From contig DAOUAJ010000405.1 of assembly GCA_034433615.1 (NCBI GenBank), positions 1 to 8,647 of the forward strand: DNA of 8,647 nt, given 5' to 3'. The position numbers were made by a program, and so were the translations under genes. A model generated the notes under the pieces. The model ran no database searches. It had not been told where the DNA came from and saw nothing but the letters and a program-made list of their open reading frames with translations. Positions within the stretch are counted from its first letter, which is position 1. Each line of letters begins with the position of its first letter. This DNA comes from DAOUAJ01 sp034433615 (GTDB lineage Bacteria > Chloroflexota > Anaerolineae > DUEN01). Of this stretch, positions 1-6,694 are shown piece after piece.

Positions 1-7
1 GCTGGCG

Positions 8-3000
8 ATGCCACTGTACGCGGCCGGCGCGTGGGCGGAGGAGCAGGGGAGCAAGGGAGCGGAGGAGCAGAGGAGCAGGGGAGAGGGGGAGAGGGGGAGA
101 CACGGAGACACGGAGACACGGGGAGGGGGAGATGCGGAAACGCGGGGACGCGGGGAGGGAGGATGGGGAGGCGAGGCGGCGAGCCTACAAATCCGCAATC
201 CGCAATCCGCAATCCGCAATCTGTTGGTCGCGCACCAATGGGAATTGCTGTGGTTGCTCGGTATCCTGGTGCTGGCGGCGGTGGCGCGCTTTCACGGGCT
301 TGACACGGTGCCCAATGGCTGCCAGTCCGACGAATGCAACAACGGGCTGGACGCGCTGCGCTGGCTGCAGGGCGCCCCCTACACCGTCTACGCGGAGACC
401 AACGAGGGGCAGGCCACGTTTTTTACCTACCTGCTGGCGCTTTCCCTCAAGCTGTTCGGCGTGGGCGTGGTGCAGATGCGGGCGGTGTCGGCGCTGGCGG
501 GGGTGCTCACGGTGCTGGCCTTTTACGTGCTGGCTCGCGATCTGTTCGGCCGTAATGTGGCGCTGGCCGCAGCCATGCTGCTGGCCGGCTCCCGCTGGCA
601 CATCACCTTCAGCCGCATCATCTACGAGCTGATCCTGCTGCCGTTATTCGAGATCCTGCTGCTGTACTTCCTGCTGCGGGCGCTGCGCCATGGCCGACGG
701 AGGGACTGGGCGCTGGCGGGGCTGGCGTTGGGCGGCGGCATGCACACCTATACCGCCTGGCGCGTCATCCCCTTCGCCATCGCCATCTTTCTCGTCTACT
801 GGCTGGCGACCCAGCGCGCGCGCGGGCGGCGTGACCTGGAGGGGATTGCGCTGATGGTTGGCGGCGCGTACGTGGCGCTGGTGCCGCTCGGAGTCTACAT
901 CATCCAGCACTGGAACGTCTTCCTCGGCCGCATCCGCCACATCTCCGTCTTCAACGACATCGAGCGGGCCGGCTCCTATGCGCCGCTGTGGAGCAACCTG
1001 CGCAAGACGCTATGGATGTTCAACTATCAGGGCGACTTCGCGGCGCTGAACAACCTGCCGGGCGCGCCGCTGTTGCCGTTCGATGCCAAATCGTCCCAGG
1101 CGCTGCTGAGCCGCGTGCCGGGCTCCTGGCTGCTGGCCGCGCTGGTGGGGGCGCTCTTCGTGATCGGAGTGATCTACGCGCTCCGTCACCTGGATCAGCC
1201 GCTGCCGTTCCTGCTGGTTACCGGCTTCATCATCGTGGGGAGCGTGGCCGTCCTCTCGGTGGCCCACGAGGCGCCCACCGCCCGCCGGCCCATCGGGCTG
1301 ATCCCGCTCATCTTCCTGCTGGCCGGGCTGGTGATTGACCGGGTGTGGACCTTGTATCGGCTGGCGCTGCGCGGGCATGGTCAGAATTGGTTCAACGCTG
1401 TGCTGGCCGTGGCGGTGGCTGGTATCTACCTGGGCGGCGTGGACACCTATTTTAACGTCCAGGCCCGCCACGAGTCGGTTTACATCGCCTACAGCGGGAT
1501 TGAAGCGGCGGTGGGGCGATATGTGCGCACTCTGCCGCCGGACGCCCGCATCTACATGGTGCCCGCGTTCCAGCACCACTCGGCCGTCCGCTTCATTGGC
1601 GGCCGGGGCGACACATTTTTGTTCAACCTGATGCGCGACCTGCCGCTGCGCGAGGACCCCGGCGGTGACCTGGTCTACATCCTGGAGGCAGTGGACCAAC
1701 GGCTGGTCTCGTTGTTCCGCCAGTTTTATCCTATGGGCGAGTGGAAGGAGCATCTCGATCCCTTCGGCCGGCTGTTTTTCATCTCCTTCCGCGTGCCTCG
1801 CGCCCAGGTCAACGCCGTGCGCGGCCTGGCGGCCACCTACTTCGAAGGGGACGGCTGGGAAGCGGGGCCGATAGCACTCCAGCGGCAGGATGGGCCACTG
1901 GCTTTCGATTTCGCTGCTCAGCCGCCCGCGCCGATGCCTTTCAGCGCCCACTGGGTGGGGACGCTGTTGGTAGCCGGCTTCGGCCCCCATCGTTTTGAGG
2001 CTGAGATTGACGCCGGCGCTATGCTCACGCTAACGGTGGCCGATCAGGTGGTGATTGACACCGCGCAGGGGCAGACGGCGGGCGAGGTGACGCTGGTGGC
2101 CGGGTTCCACCCGCTGGAGATGGCCTATCGCTCCGGGGCACAGCCCGGGCGATTGACGGTTTACTGGTCGGGGCCGGGGATAGCCCGGCAGCCGATCCCC
2201 CGTGAGGCGCTGTACAGCATCCCCACGCCCCGCAACGGGCTGATCGGCTACTACTTCCCTAACTTCGATTGGTCGGGCACGCCGGCGTTGATCGAGAAGG
2301 ACCTGCTGGTGCTGCCCAACAACGCCCTGGGCGAGCAGTTCAGCATCCTGTGGCGGGGCAAGATCGCCGCGCCGACCGCGGGCGTCTACACCTTCGGCAC
2401 CCGTTCCGATGATGGTTCCTACGTCTACATCAACGGGCAACTGGTGGTGGACAATGGCGGTCGCCACGGCGCCGAGTACCGTGAGGGGCGCATCGAGCTG
2501 GCGCAGGGATTCCACGACATTGAGGTGCGCTACTTCCAGGACGGGGGCAGCCGGGAGATGCAGTTGTGGTGGACGCCGCCCGGCGGCGCCCATGAGATCG
2601 TTCCGCCGGAGTACCTGTTCCCGCTGGAGAGCGCGGAGCTACCCAAGGATCTGGTCTTGCCACCGCCGCCGGAGCTCAGGCCGGCAACGGAGCAGCCGCC
2701 CGCGCCTGCCGTGAGCGAGGTGGCGCCACCGCCGCCCCCGCCAGCCGCAGGGTTGCAGCCGGCGCCTGGCGTGTCATCTGAGACGTTGTGGACCGTGGGG
2801 AGCTGTGGGAGCGGCAAGAGCCAGTTCCAGCAACCCCGTGGCCTGGCGGTGGACGCGCTGGGGCGCGTCTACGTGGCGGACGCGGGCAACCAGCGGGTGG
2901 TACGGCTCGGCTCCAATGGAGAGTTTGAGCTCGCGTTCGGCAGCCAGGGCGAGGGGGACGGCCAGTTCATCGAGCCGTTCGAGCTGGTGATAGACGGGGA

Positions 3001-3616
3001 CGGCAATGTGGTCGTGCTGGACGCCACGGCGCAGCGGTTGCAGCGCTTCACGGCCGACGGGAAGTTCCTGGCCTCCTTCGGGAGGGAGCCGGCGACCTAC
3101 CGGCCGCGCGGGCTGGGGATTGATGCGGCGGGCGATCTGTACGTGGTGGACACCGGCGGCCTGCGCCTGCTGCGCTTCTCGCCGGAGGGTGCGCTCTTGC
3201 AGCAATGGGGCGGGCCGGGCGCGGAGATTGGGAAGGGGCAGCCAGTGGACGCGGCCATAGCGCCAGACGGCACCATCTACCTGAGCGAGGCAGAAACTGG
3301 CCTGATGTGGCGACTGACGCCCGACGGCCGCGCCACGAGTTGGGTCGCGACCAAGCCGGCCAGCACGCTTGACGGGCCGCACGTGGCGGTGGGGCCGAAC
3401 GGGCTGATCTACGTCACTGACCCGGAGCTGTGGCGGGTGGTGGCCTACGACGCGAGAGGCCGGCCGGTCGCCCAGTTCGGGGGGCAGGGGGTCGGGCCGG
3501 GGCAATTTCTGAAACCGGTGGGGCTGGCAGTGGGGCCGGACGGCCGCATCTACGTCGCGGACAGCCAGGGGTGCCGGGTGCAGGCGTTTGGGCCGCTGGC
3601 AGTTCCAATGAGATAA
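8..3616 (+). CDS. GT39-type membrane glycosyltransferase fused to two PA14 domains and a six-blade NHL propeller (5' end uncertain)
   Basis: Predicted polytopic glycosyltransferase of the GT-C/PMT_2 (GT39, ArnT-like) class, which normally moves a sugar from a polyprenyl-phosphate donor to an acceptor outside the membrane. From the ATG at 8 it has 1202 residues. Residues 10-70 are a Gly/Glu/Arg/Gln-rich tail encoded by tandem repeats. The first membrane helix is about 79-95, followed by the acidic loop pair D108-E109 and an NEGQ motif at 132-135. Further helices run to about 482, then a soluble part to about 603. A degenerate PA14-like domain spans 604-735. A better PA14 domain (743-873) carries the Asp-Asp pair D801-D802 used for calcium and sugar binding in PA14 lectins. 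A Pro-rich linker lies at 878-921 and six NHL repeats at about 939-1197. The frame is open to the left edge, so the start may lie upstream. TTG 224 is an alternative but lacks a Shine-Dalgarno. Acceptor and donor are unknown. Confidence 0.85.
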   Translation: MPLYAAGAWAEEQGSKGAEEQRSRGEGERGRHGDTETRGGGDAETRGRGEGGWGGEAASLQIRNPQSAIRNLLVAHQWELLWLLGILVLAAVARFHGLDTVPNGCQSDECNNGLDALRWLQGAPYTVYAETNEGQATFFTYLLALSLKLFGVGVVQMRAVSALAGVLTVLAFYVLARDLFGRNVALAAAMLLAGSRWHITFSRIIYELILLPLFEILLLYFLLRALRHGRRRDWALAGLALGGGMHTYTAWRVIPFAIAIFLVYWLATQRARGRRDLEGIALMVGGAYVALVPLGVYIIQHWNVFLGRIRHISVFNDIERAGSYAPLWSNLRKTLWMFNYQGDFAALNNLPGAPLLPFDAKSSQALLSRVPGSWLLAALVGALFVIGVIYALRHLDQPLPFLLVTGFIIVGSVAVLSVAHEAPTARRPIGLIPLIFLLAGLVIDRVWTLYRLALRGHGQNWFNAVLAVAVAGIYLGGVDTYFNVQARHESVYIAYSGIEAAVGRYVRTLPPDARIYMVPAFQHHSAVRFIGGRGDTFLFNLMRDLPLREDPGGDLVYILEAVDQRLVSLFRQFYPMGEWKEHLDPFGRLFFISFRVPRAQVNAVRGLAATYFEGDGWEAGPIALQRQDGPLAFDFAAQPPAPMPFSAHWVGTLLVAGFGPHRFEAEIDAGAMLTLTVADQVVIDTAQGQTAGEVTLVAGFHPLEMAYRSGAQPGRLTVYWSGPGIARQPIPREALYSIPTPRNGLIGYYFPNFDWSGTPALIEKDLLVLPNNALGEQFSILWRGKIAAPTAGVYTFGTRSDDGSYVYINGQLVVDNGGRHGAEYREGRIELAQGFHDIEVRYFQDGGSREMQLWWTPPGGAHEIVPPEYLFPLESAELPKDLVLPPPPELRPATEQPPAPAVSEVAPPPPPPAAGLQPAPGVSSETLWTVGSCGSGKSQFQQPRGLAVDALGRVYVADAGNQRVVRLGSNGEFELAFGSQGEGDGQFIEPFELVIDGDGNVVVLDATAQRLQRFTADGKFLASFGREPATYRPRGLGIDAAGDLYVVDTGGLRLLRFSPEGALLQQWGGPGAEIGKGQPVDAAIAPDGTIYLSEAETGLMWRLTPDGRATSWVATKPASTLDGPHVAVGPNGLIYVTDPELWRVVAYDARGRPVAQFGGQGVGPGQFLKPVGLAVGPDGRIYVADSQGCRVQAFGPLAVPMR
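40..87 (+). repeat. 8-base tandem repeat, GGAGCAGG type, six units
   Basis: Six consecutive 8-base units begin at 40, 48, 56, 64, 72 and 80: GGAGCAGG, GGAGCAAG, GGAGCGGA, GGAGCAGA, GGAGCAGG and GGAGAGGG. They are imperfect but keep the period exactly. In the long frame they encode a tail rich in Glu, Gln, Ser, Gly and Arg. From experience this resembles simple repeats scattered between genes in some Chloroflexota and cyanobacteria. Because the unit is not a multiple of three, any gain or loss of one unit shifts the reading frame. Confidence 0.85.
101..124 (+). repeat. 8-base tandem repeat, CACGGAGA, three units
   Basis: Units at 101-108 and 109-116 are identical (CACGGAGA); the third, 117-124, differs by one base (CACGGGGA). 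It is a second sequence family with the same 8-base period as the preceding repeat, separated from it by a purine-only stretch (about 80-100). It encodes part of the polar N-terminal tail of the long frame. Confidence 0.85.
134..157 (+). repeat. 8-base tandem repeat, GCGGGGAC type, three units
   Basis: Three 8-base units at 134-141 (GCGGAAAC), 142-149 (GCGGGGAC) and 150-157 (GCGGGGAG). They look like a diverged relative of the CACGGAGA block just upstream. The block lies in the same stop-free tract. Confidence 0.7.
190..221 (+). repeat. 7-base tandem repeat, AATCCGC, four units plus a partial
   Basis: Four perfect copies of AATCCGC at 190-196, 197-203, 204-210 and 211-217, followed by a partial AATC (218-221). 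The 7-base period produces a 7-residue peptide cycle (NPQSAIR) in the long frame. It ends 18 bases before the codon for W78, just ahead of the first membrane helix of the glycosyltransferase. A change of one copy would shift the frame by one base. Confidence 0.95.
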
Positions 3617-3628
3617 CAGCCGAGCCAG

Positions 3629-4252
3629 ATGCACATAGCTTTTGTTGACGAGTCAGGCACACCGTCACCTGCCAATGGAAGTTGCTACTTCGCTGTAGCC
3701 GTACTGGTTGCAGTGTCCAGCCGTGCCGTTGAACTTCATGTGCGCCGCGCCCGGCGCAGCCTACGTCGGCGGACTCCCACGAGCGAGTTGAAGGCTGCGC
3801 AGTTTGAGCCACGGATCGTCCGCCGTATCCTGGAAGCTATCGCTGGCGAACCCTGCGAAGTCTATGCGGTGGTTGTGGACAAACGCGAAGTCGAAGAAAG
3901 CCAGGCTGAAACGGTCTATCAGTTGGCCGTTGCGCGGGCCATCGCCCATGCTGTAGAATGTCACTCGCGCCTGCACGTCTACGTAGACAAGCGCTATGCC
4001 AACCCACATCAAAGGCTGGCACTGGAGCGGCACATTCGGGAGGCTATTGCGCATATCCCAGATCAGGTGGTTATCATCGAACAGGAGAGCTCAACTGTGC
4101 TACCCGGCTTGCAAGCGGTGGATTTTGTCGCTTGGGCGTTAAGGCGTAAGTGCGAAGGCGACGAGGAATGGTCGGCGCTCATTGAGGAACGTGTCATGGT
4201 GCTGGAAAGTGTCAAGGGCAACAAAATAGCGGCTCTGCCTGGAGGCCGATAA
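3629..4252 (+). CDS. DUF3800 domain protein
   Basis: A 207-residue soluble protein that I assign to DUF3800 by motif pattern. It has the family's N-terminal FVDESG signature (D7, E8, S9), an SELK motif (E53-K55), a YVDKR motif (D120) and the C-terminal LQAVDFVAWALRRK motif (D165). Spaced acidic residues on alternating strands suggest an RNase H-like fold and possible metal-dependent nuclease chemistry; this is inference, as the family has no settled function. Length is about normal and the frame is intact. The ATG lies 12 bases after the preceding stop with no clear Shine-Dalgarno, so it may be read from the upstream transcript. GC is lower than next door (34 of 60 bases at 3841-3900 against 42 of 60 at 3121-3180), consistent with acquisition. 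DUF3800 genes are often found in mobile or accessory regions. Confidence 0.85.
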   Translation: MHIAFVDESGTPSPANGSCYFAVAVLVAVSSRAVELHVRRARRSLRRRTPTSELKAAQFEPRIVRRILEAIAGEPCEVYAVVVDKREVEESQAETVYQLAVARAIAHAVECHSRLHVYVDKRYANPHQRLALERHIREAIAHIPDQVVIIEQESSTVLPGLQAVDFVAWALRRKCEGDEEWSALIEERVMVLESVKGNKIAALPGGR

Positions 4253-4277
4253 CCACCATTGCTCAGGCAGTGGAGTG

Positions 4278-4296
4278 GGGTGTTCTACGAACACCC
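4278..4296 (+). terminator. Perfect 8-bp hairpin after the DUF3800 gene, possible terminator
   Basis: GGGTGTTC (4278-4285) pairs perfectly with GAACACCC (4289-4296) around a TAC loop. It begins 26 bases after the DUF3800 stop codon. There is no T-run downstream, so it is not a classical rho-independent terminator. It could slow polymerase, protect the 3' end of the message, or be part of a decayed mobile element. Confidence 0.4.
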
Positions 4297-4392
4297 AGCC
4301 ATCCCAGGACTTACGATACCGCTCTAAATGCCATTCAACCACAACTAGAAACCGTTGTCAAGTTGGAGTGGAACCAGGTTAAGAGCGTTTGA

Positions 4393-4461
4393 GGGCCCGG
4401 GCAGTTCCTGAAGCCGGTGGGCATCGCGGTGGGGCCGGACGGCCGCATTTACGTCTCAGAT
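4393..4461 (+). pseudogene. Orphan NHL-blade fragment, remnant of a paralogous propeller gene
   Basis: The 23 codons here match codons 1163-1185 of the large glycosyltransferase (3494-3562), its last NHL blade: 57 of 69 bases and 21 of 23 residues are identical. Ten of the twelve differences are at third codon positions and only Leu to Ile and Ala to Ser change the protein. The frame is blocked by TGA (4390-4392) immediately upstream. After 4461 the similarity stops; the open frame runs on without recognisable NHL sequence to a TGA at 4522-4524, overlapping the next gene. There is no start codon or Shine-Dalgarno, so it is not a gene now. The pattern suggests the debris of a related gene that had evolved under selection. 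Confidence 0.75.
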
Positions 4462-4513
4462 TGTCCCGATTTATGGCCAGTGATTGCTCCGCGACAGGCG
4501 GTCTGGAAGATAA

Positions 4514-5695
4514 ATGACGAATGAGTCACGATCAGAGATTTTTTTGAGGGAACTGGACCCCGAACGGCAGAGGCGAGCCAGGGAATACGCGCGCATCCGT
4601 CGCCGCCTTATGCTCATCGAGTTGGGCCTGGGGCTGGCCTTCCTGCTGGCCTGGTGGTTGAGCGGGCTGACCTTCCTCGTCCGTGATGCTGTGGCCTGGC
4701 TGCCCGTCTGGGCTGGCCTCGCGCTGTATGTCGTCATCTTCAGCGGCGCTTACACGACCCTCAGCGTCCCTCTGGCCTGGTACGGTGGCTTCGTGCTGCC
4801 GCACCGCTACGAACTGTCCACGCAATCACTGAGGTCCTGGGCCGTGGACGAAGTCAAGGGGCTGGCCGTCGGCGGGCTGCTCCTTCTCCTCCTGCTTGAG
4901 GCGATCTACGCCCTCTTGCGCGTCCAGCCAGAGCGTTGGTGGCTGTGGGCCGGGCTCGTCTATCTGGTGTTCACAACCTTGCTGACCAACCTGGCTCCTG
5001 TGCTTATTGCGCCCCTGTTCTACCAGTTTGTGCCGCTGGCCGAACGCTCGGACGATCCGCAACAACGGGCACGAGATCAGGCCCTGGCTGCTCGCCTCAT
5101 GCAACTGGCCGCGCGGGCCGGGACGCGCGTGCGCGGCGTTTTTGCCTTCAACATGAGCCGCACGACCACGGCTGCCAACGCGGGGTTGTTAGGACTGGGC
5201 AACACCCGTCGTATCGTCCTGGGAGATACTTTACTCGACCACTATACACCGGACGAGATCGAATCGGTGCTGGCTCACGAGCTGGCTCACCACGTCCATG
5301 GCGATCTGGGCAAGGGGATTTTCCTCTCCACTGCTCTAACGCTGGTGGGATTCTACCTCTCCCACCTGGCGTTACGCTGGGGCGTCACCCGTTTCGGGTT
5401 CCGAGAGGTCGCCGACCTCGCGGCGTTGCCCTGGTTTACGCTGGTGATGGGCGGCTTCGCGCTGATCACGTTTCCCCTCCAGAACGCCTGGTCCCGTTGG
5501 CGGGAACGCCTGGCGGATCGGTACGCGCTGGACGCGACCGGACATCCCGCTGCCTTTGCGTCTGCCATGACGCGATTAGCCAACCAGAATCTGGCCGAGG
5601 CTGAACCGCCGCGCTGGGTCGTCTGGCTTTTGTACAGCCATCCCCCCATCGGCGAGCGGGTGCGGATGGCGGAGCAATACGGAGGAACCGTATGA
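4514..5695 (+). CDS. M48 family (Ste24-like) integral membrane zinc metalloprotease
   Basis: A 393-residue membrane protease of the Ste24/CAAX-protease branch of family M48. Bacteria lack CAAX prenylation, so membrane-protein processing or quality control is the likely role. A charged N-terminus precedes hydrophobic segments at about 33-56, 63-90, 115-135 and 142-172, matching the M48 N-terminal membrane domain. The zinc site is HELAHH: H255 and H259 bind zinc and E256 is catalytic. The third ligand is E331 in ERLADRYALD, followed by D335. The substrate-strand motif NAGLLGLGNTRRIVLGDTLL starts at N222, more hydrophobic stretches lie at about 268-286 and 306-322, and SHPPIGERVRMA closes the protein as in the family. 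All catalytic residues are present. The ATG has a GGAAG four bases upstream. Its stop overlaps the next start by four bases (ATGA), so the two are co-translated. Confidence 0.93.
   Translation: MTNESRSEIFLRELDPERQRRAREYARIRRRLMLIELGLGLAFLLAWWLSGLTFLVRDAVAWLPVWAGLALYVVIFSGAYTTLSVPLAWYGGFVLPHRYELSTQSLRSWAVDEVKGLAVGGLLLLLLLEAIYALLRVQPERWWLWAGLVYLVFTTLLTNLAPVLIAPLFYQFVPLAERSDDPQQRARDQALAARLMQLAARAGTRVRGVFAFNMSRTTTAANAGLLGLGNTRRIVLGDTLLDHYTPDEIESVLAHELAHHVHGDLGKGIFLSTALTLVGFYLSHLALRWGVTRFGFREVADLAALPWFTLVMGGFALITFPLQNAWSRWRERLADRYALDATGHPAAFASAMTRLANQNLAEAEPPRWVVWLLYSHPPIGERVRMAEQYGGTV
5681..5685 (+). promoter_or_regulatory. Shine-Dalgarno for ftcD inside the protease gene
   Basis: GGAGG lies six bases before the ATG at 5692, within the last codons of the protease gene. 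Together with the ATGA overlap it fixes the ftcD start and points to translational coupling. Confidence 0.85.
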
Positions 5696-6588
5696 AGCCG
5701 TTAGTCGAATGCGTGCCTAACTTCTCGGAAGGGCGGCGTCCCGAGGTCATCCAGGCCATTCGAGATGCCATCGCTGGCGTGCCGGAAGTGCGTGTGTTGG
5801 ACGTGCACTCGGATGCCGATCACAATCGTTCGGTGATTACGTTCGCGGGTCCGCCGGAGCCTGCGCTGGAGGCTGCGTTTCAGGGGATCGCCACGGCCGC
5901 CCGACTGATTGACATGGAACAACACCGCGGCCAGCACCCTCGTCTGGGGGCAACTGACGTGGTGCCGTTCGTCCCATTGCGCGGCGTCACCCTGGACGAC
6001 TGCGTGACGCTGGCTCGTCGGCTAGGGCAACAGGTGGGGGATGAATTGGGCATCCCCGTATACCTGTATGAGGCGGCGGCCACCCGCCCCGATCGCGTCA
6101 ACCTGGCCGACGTGCGCCGGGGCGAGTACGAAAAGCTAAAAGAGGAGATTGCCGTCAACCCTGATCGGGTGCCTGATTTTGGGCCACGGGCCGTGGGATC
6201 GGCCGGTGCCTGCATCATTGGCGCGCGCATGCCGCTCATCGCTTTCAACGTCTACCTGAACACCGATGATGTGTCCATCGCCAAAGCCATCGCCCGCGCG
6301 GTACGCCATTCCAGTGGTGGCCTGCGCTACGTCAAGGCGCTGGGCGTAGAGGTGAGAGGGCTGGCTCAGGTGACGATGAACCTGACCGATTTCCGACATA
6401 CGCCGTTGCACCGGGTAGTGGAGATGATACGGCGAGAGGCGGCCCGCTACGGCGTGACTATCCGGCGCAGCGAGCTGGTGGGGCTGATCCCGCAGCAGGC
6501 AGTGCTGGATGCAGTCGCCTGGTACCTGCAACTGGACGATCTGACCCCCGATCGCATTTTGGAGAATCGGTTGGTTTCAGAGGAATAA
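5692..6588 (+). CDS. ftcD: Glutamate formimidoyltransferase (EC 2.1.2.5)
   Basis: A 298-residue cytoplasmic enzyme that transfers the formimino group of N-formimino-L-glutamate to tetrahydrofolate, giving 5-formiminotetrahydrofolate and glutamate, a late step of one histidine-degradation route. The N-terminal VECVPNFSEGR signature (residues 5-15) and the DADHNRSVITFAG block (41-53) are typical. H82 in the QHPRLGATD segment is at the same number as the catalytic histidine of the pig enzyme. The second domain carries the DFGPRAVGSAGACIIGAR and IAFNVYLNT motifs. The protein ends after the formyltransferase N and middle domains, with no cyclodeaminase domain, as in many bacterial monofunctional forms. 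No other histidine-degradation or cyclodeaminase gene is in the window, so 5-formimino-THF must be processed by a gene elsewhere. It shares a transcript with the protease upstream. It appears complete. Confidence 0.95.
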   Translation: MKPLVECVPNFSEGRRPEVIQAIRDAIAGVPEVRVLDVHSDADHNRSVITFAGPPEPALEAAFQGIATAARLIDMEQHRGQHPRLGATDVVPFVPLRGVTLDDCVTLARRLGQQVGDELGIPVYLYEAAATRPDRVNLADVRRGEYEKLKEEIAVNPDRVPDFGPRAVGSAGACIIGARMPLIAFNVYLNTDDVSIAKAIARAVRHSSGGLRYVKALGVEVRGLAQVTMNLTDFRHTPLHRVVEMIRREAARYGVTIRRSELVGLIPQQAVLDAVAWYLQLDDLTPDRILENRLVSEE

Positions 6589-6663
6589 CGAGGAGATGAG
6601 CCGACTCGCAGCAGTCGCCGCCAACCGTTCGGCTAAGCACTTCTGGCGAAGCTTGCCCTACAG

Positions 6664-6678
6664 CAGATTACAAATCTG
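6664..6678. promoter_or_regulatory. 15-base perfect palindrome upstream of the promoter, candidate operator
   Basis: CAGATT (6664-6669) and AATCTG (6673-6678) are exact inverted repeats around ACA. The centre lies about 60 bases upstream of the predicted transcription start, a usual position for an activator site. No T-run follows, which argues against a terminator of ftcD. A regulator cannot be named from sequence. Confidence 0.45.
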
Positions 6679-6694
6679 GCAAATGGAATTGTTA

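Larger units (their letters stand above)
4253..4513. other. Intergenic gap with hairpin and NHL remnant
   Basis: No intact gene is supportable in these 261 bases. They contain a short perfect hairpin (4278-4296) and a 69-base NHL-blade remnant (4393-4461). The remaining stretches (4297-4392 and 4462-4504) match nothing I recognise. An 8-base direct repeat TGGAGTGG occurs at 4271-4278 and 4363-4370. I found no convincing promoter for the downstream protease gene. A GGAAG Shine-Dalgarno (4505-4509) sits four bases before its ATG. Confidence 0.7.

Noticed and set aside
190..221. CRISPR-like array
   Set aside because: Units are only 7 bases with no spacers between them. It is a simple tandem repeat.
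1010..1990. Long minus-strand open frame (326 codons), with similar ones at 2774-3634 and 6800-7690
   Set aside because: They mirror well-supported + strand genes in GC-rich DNA. Their products are rich in Arg, His, Gln and Pro and show no family motifs.
2798..2821. GSCGSGKS match to a Walker A (P-loop) pattern in the large protein
   Set aside because: It falls at the entry to the first NHL blade, where a G-x-G-x-x-Q-F motif is expected. No Walker B or NTPase fold surrounds it.
4139..4342. Minus-strand 67-codon frame spanning the DUF3800 end and the gap
   Set aside because: It overlaps the 3' end of DUF3800. A TTGACA-like element on that strand (4356-4361) has no matching -10 at 17 bases, and no family is recognised.
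4355..4384. Possible promoter for the protease: TTGTCA, 18 bases, TTAAGA
   Set aside because: The -10 matches only two consensus bases. I do not consider it supportable.
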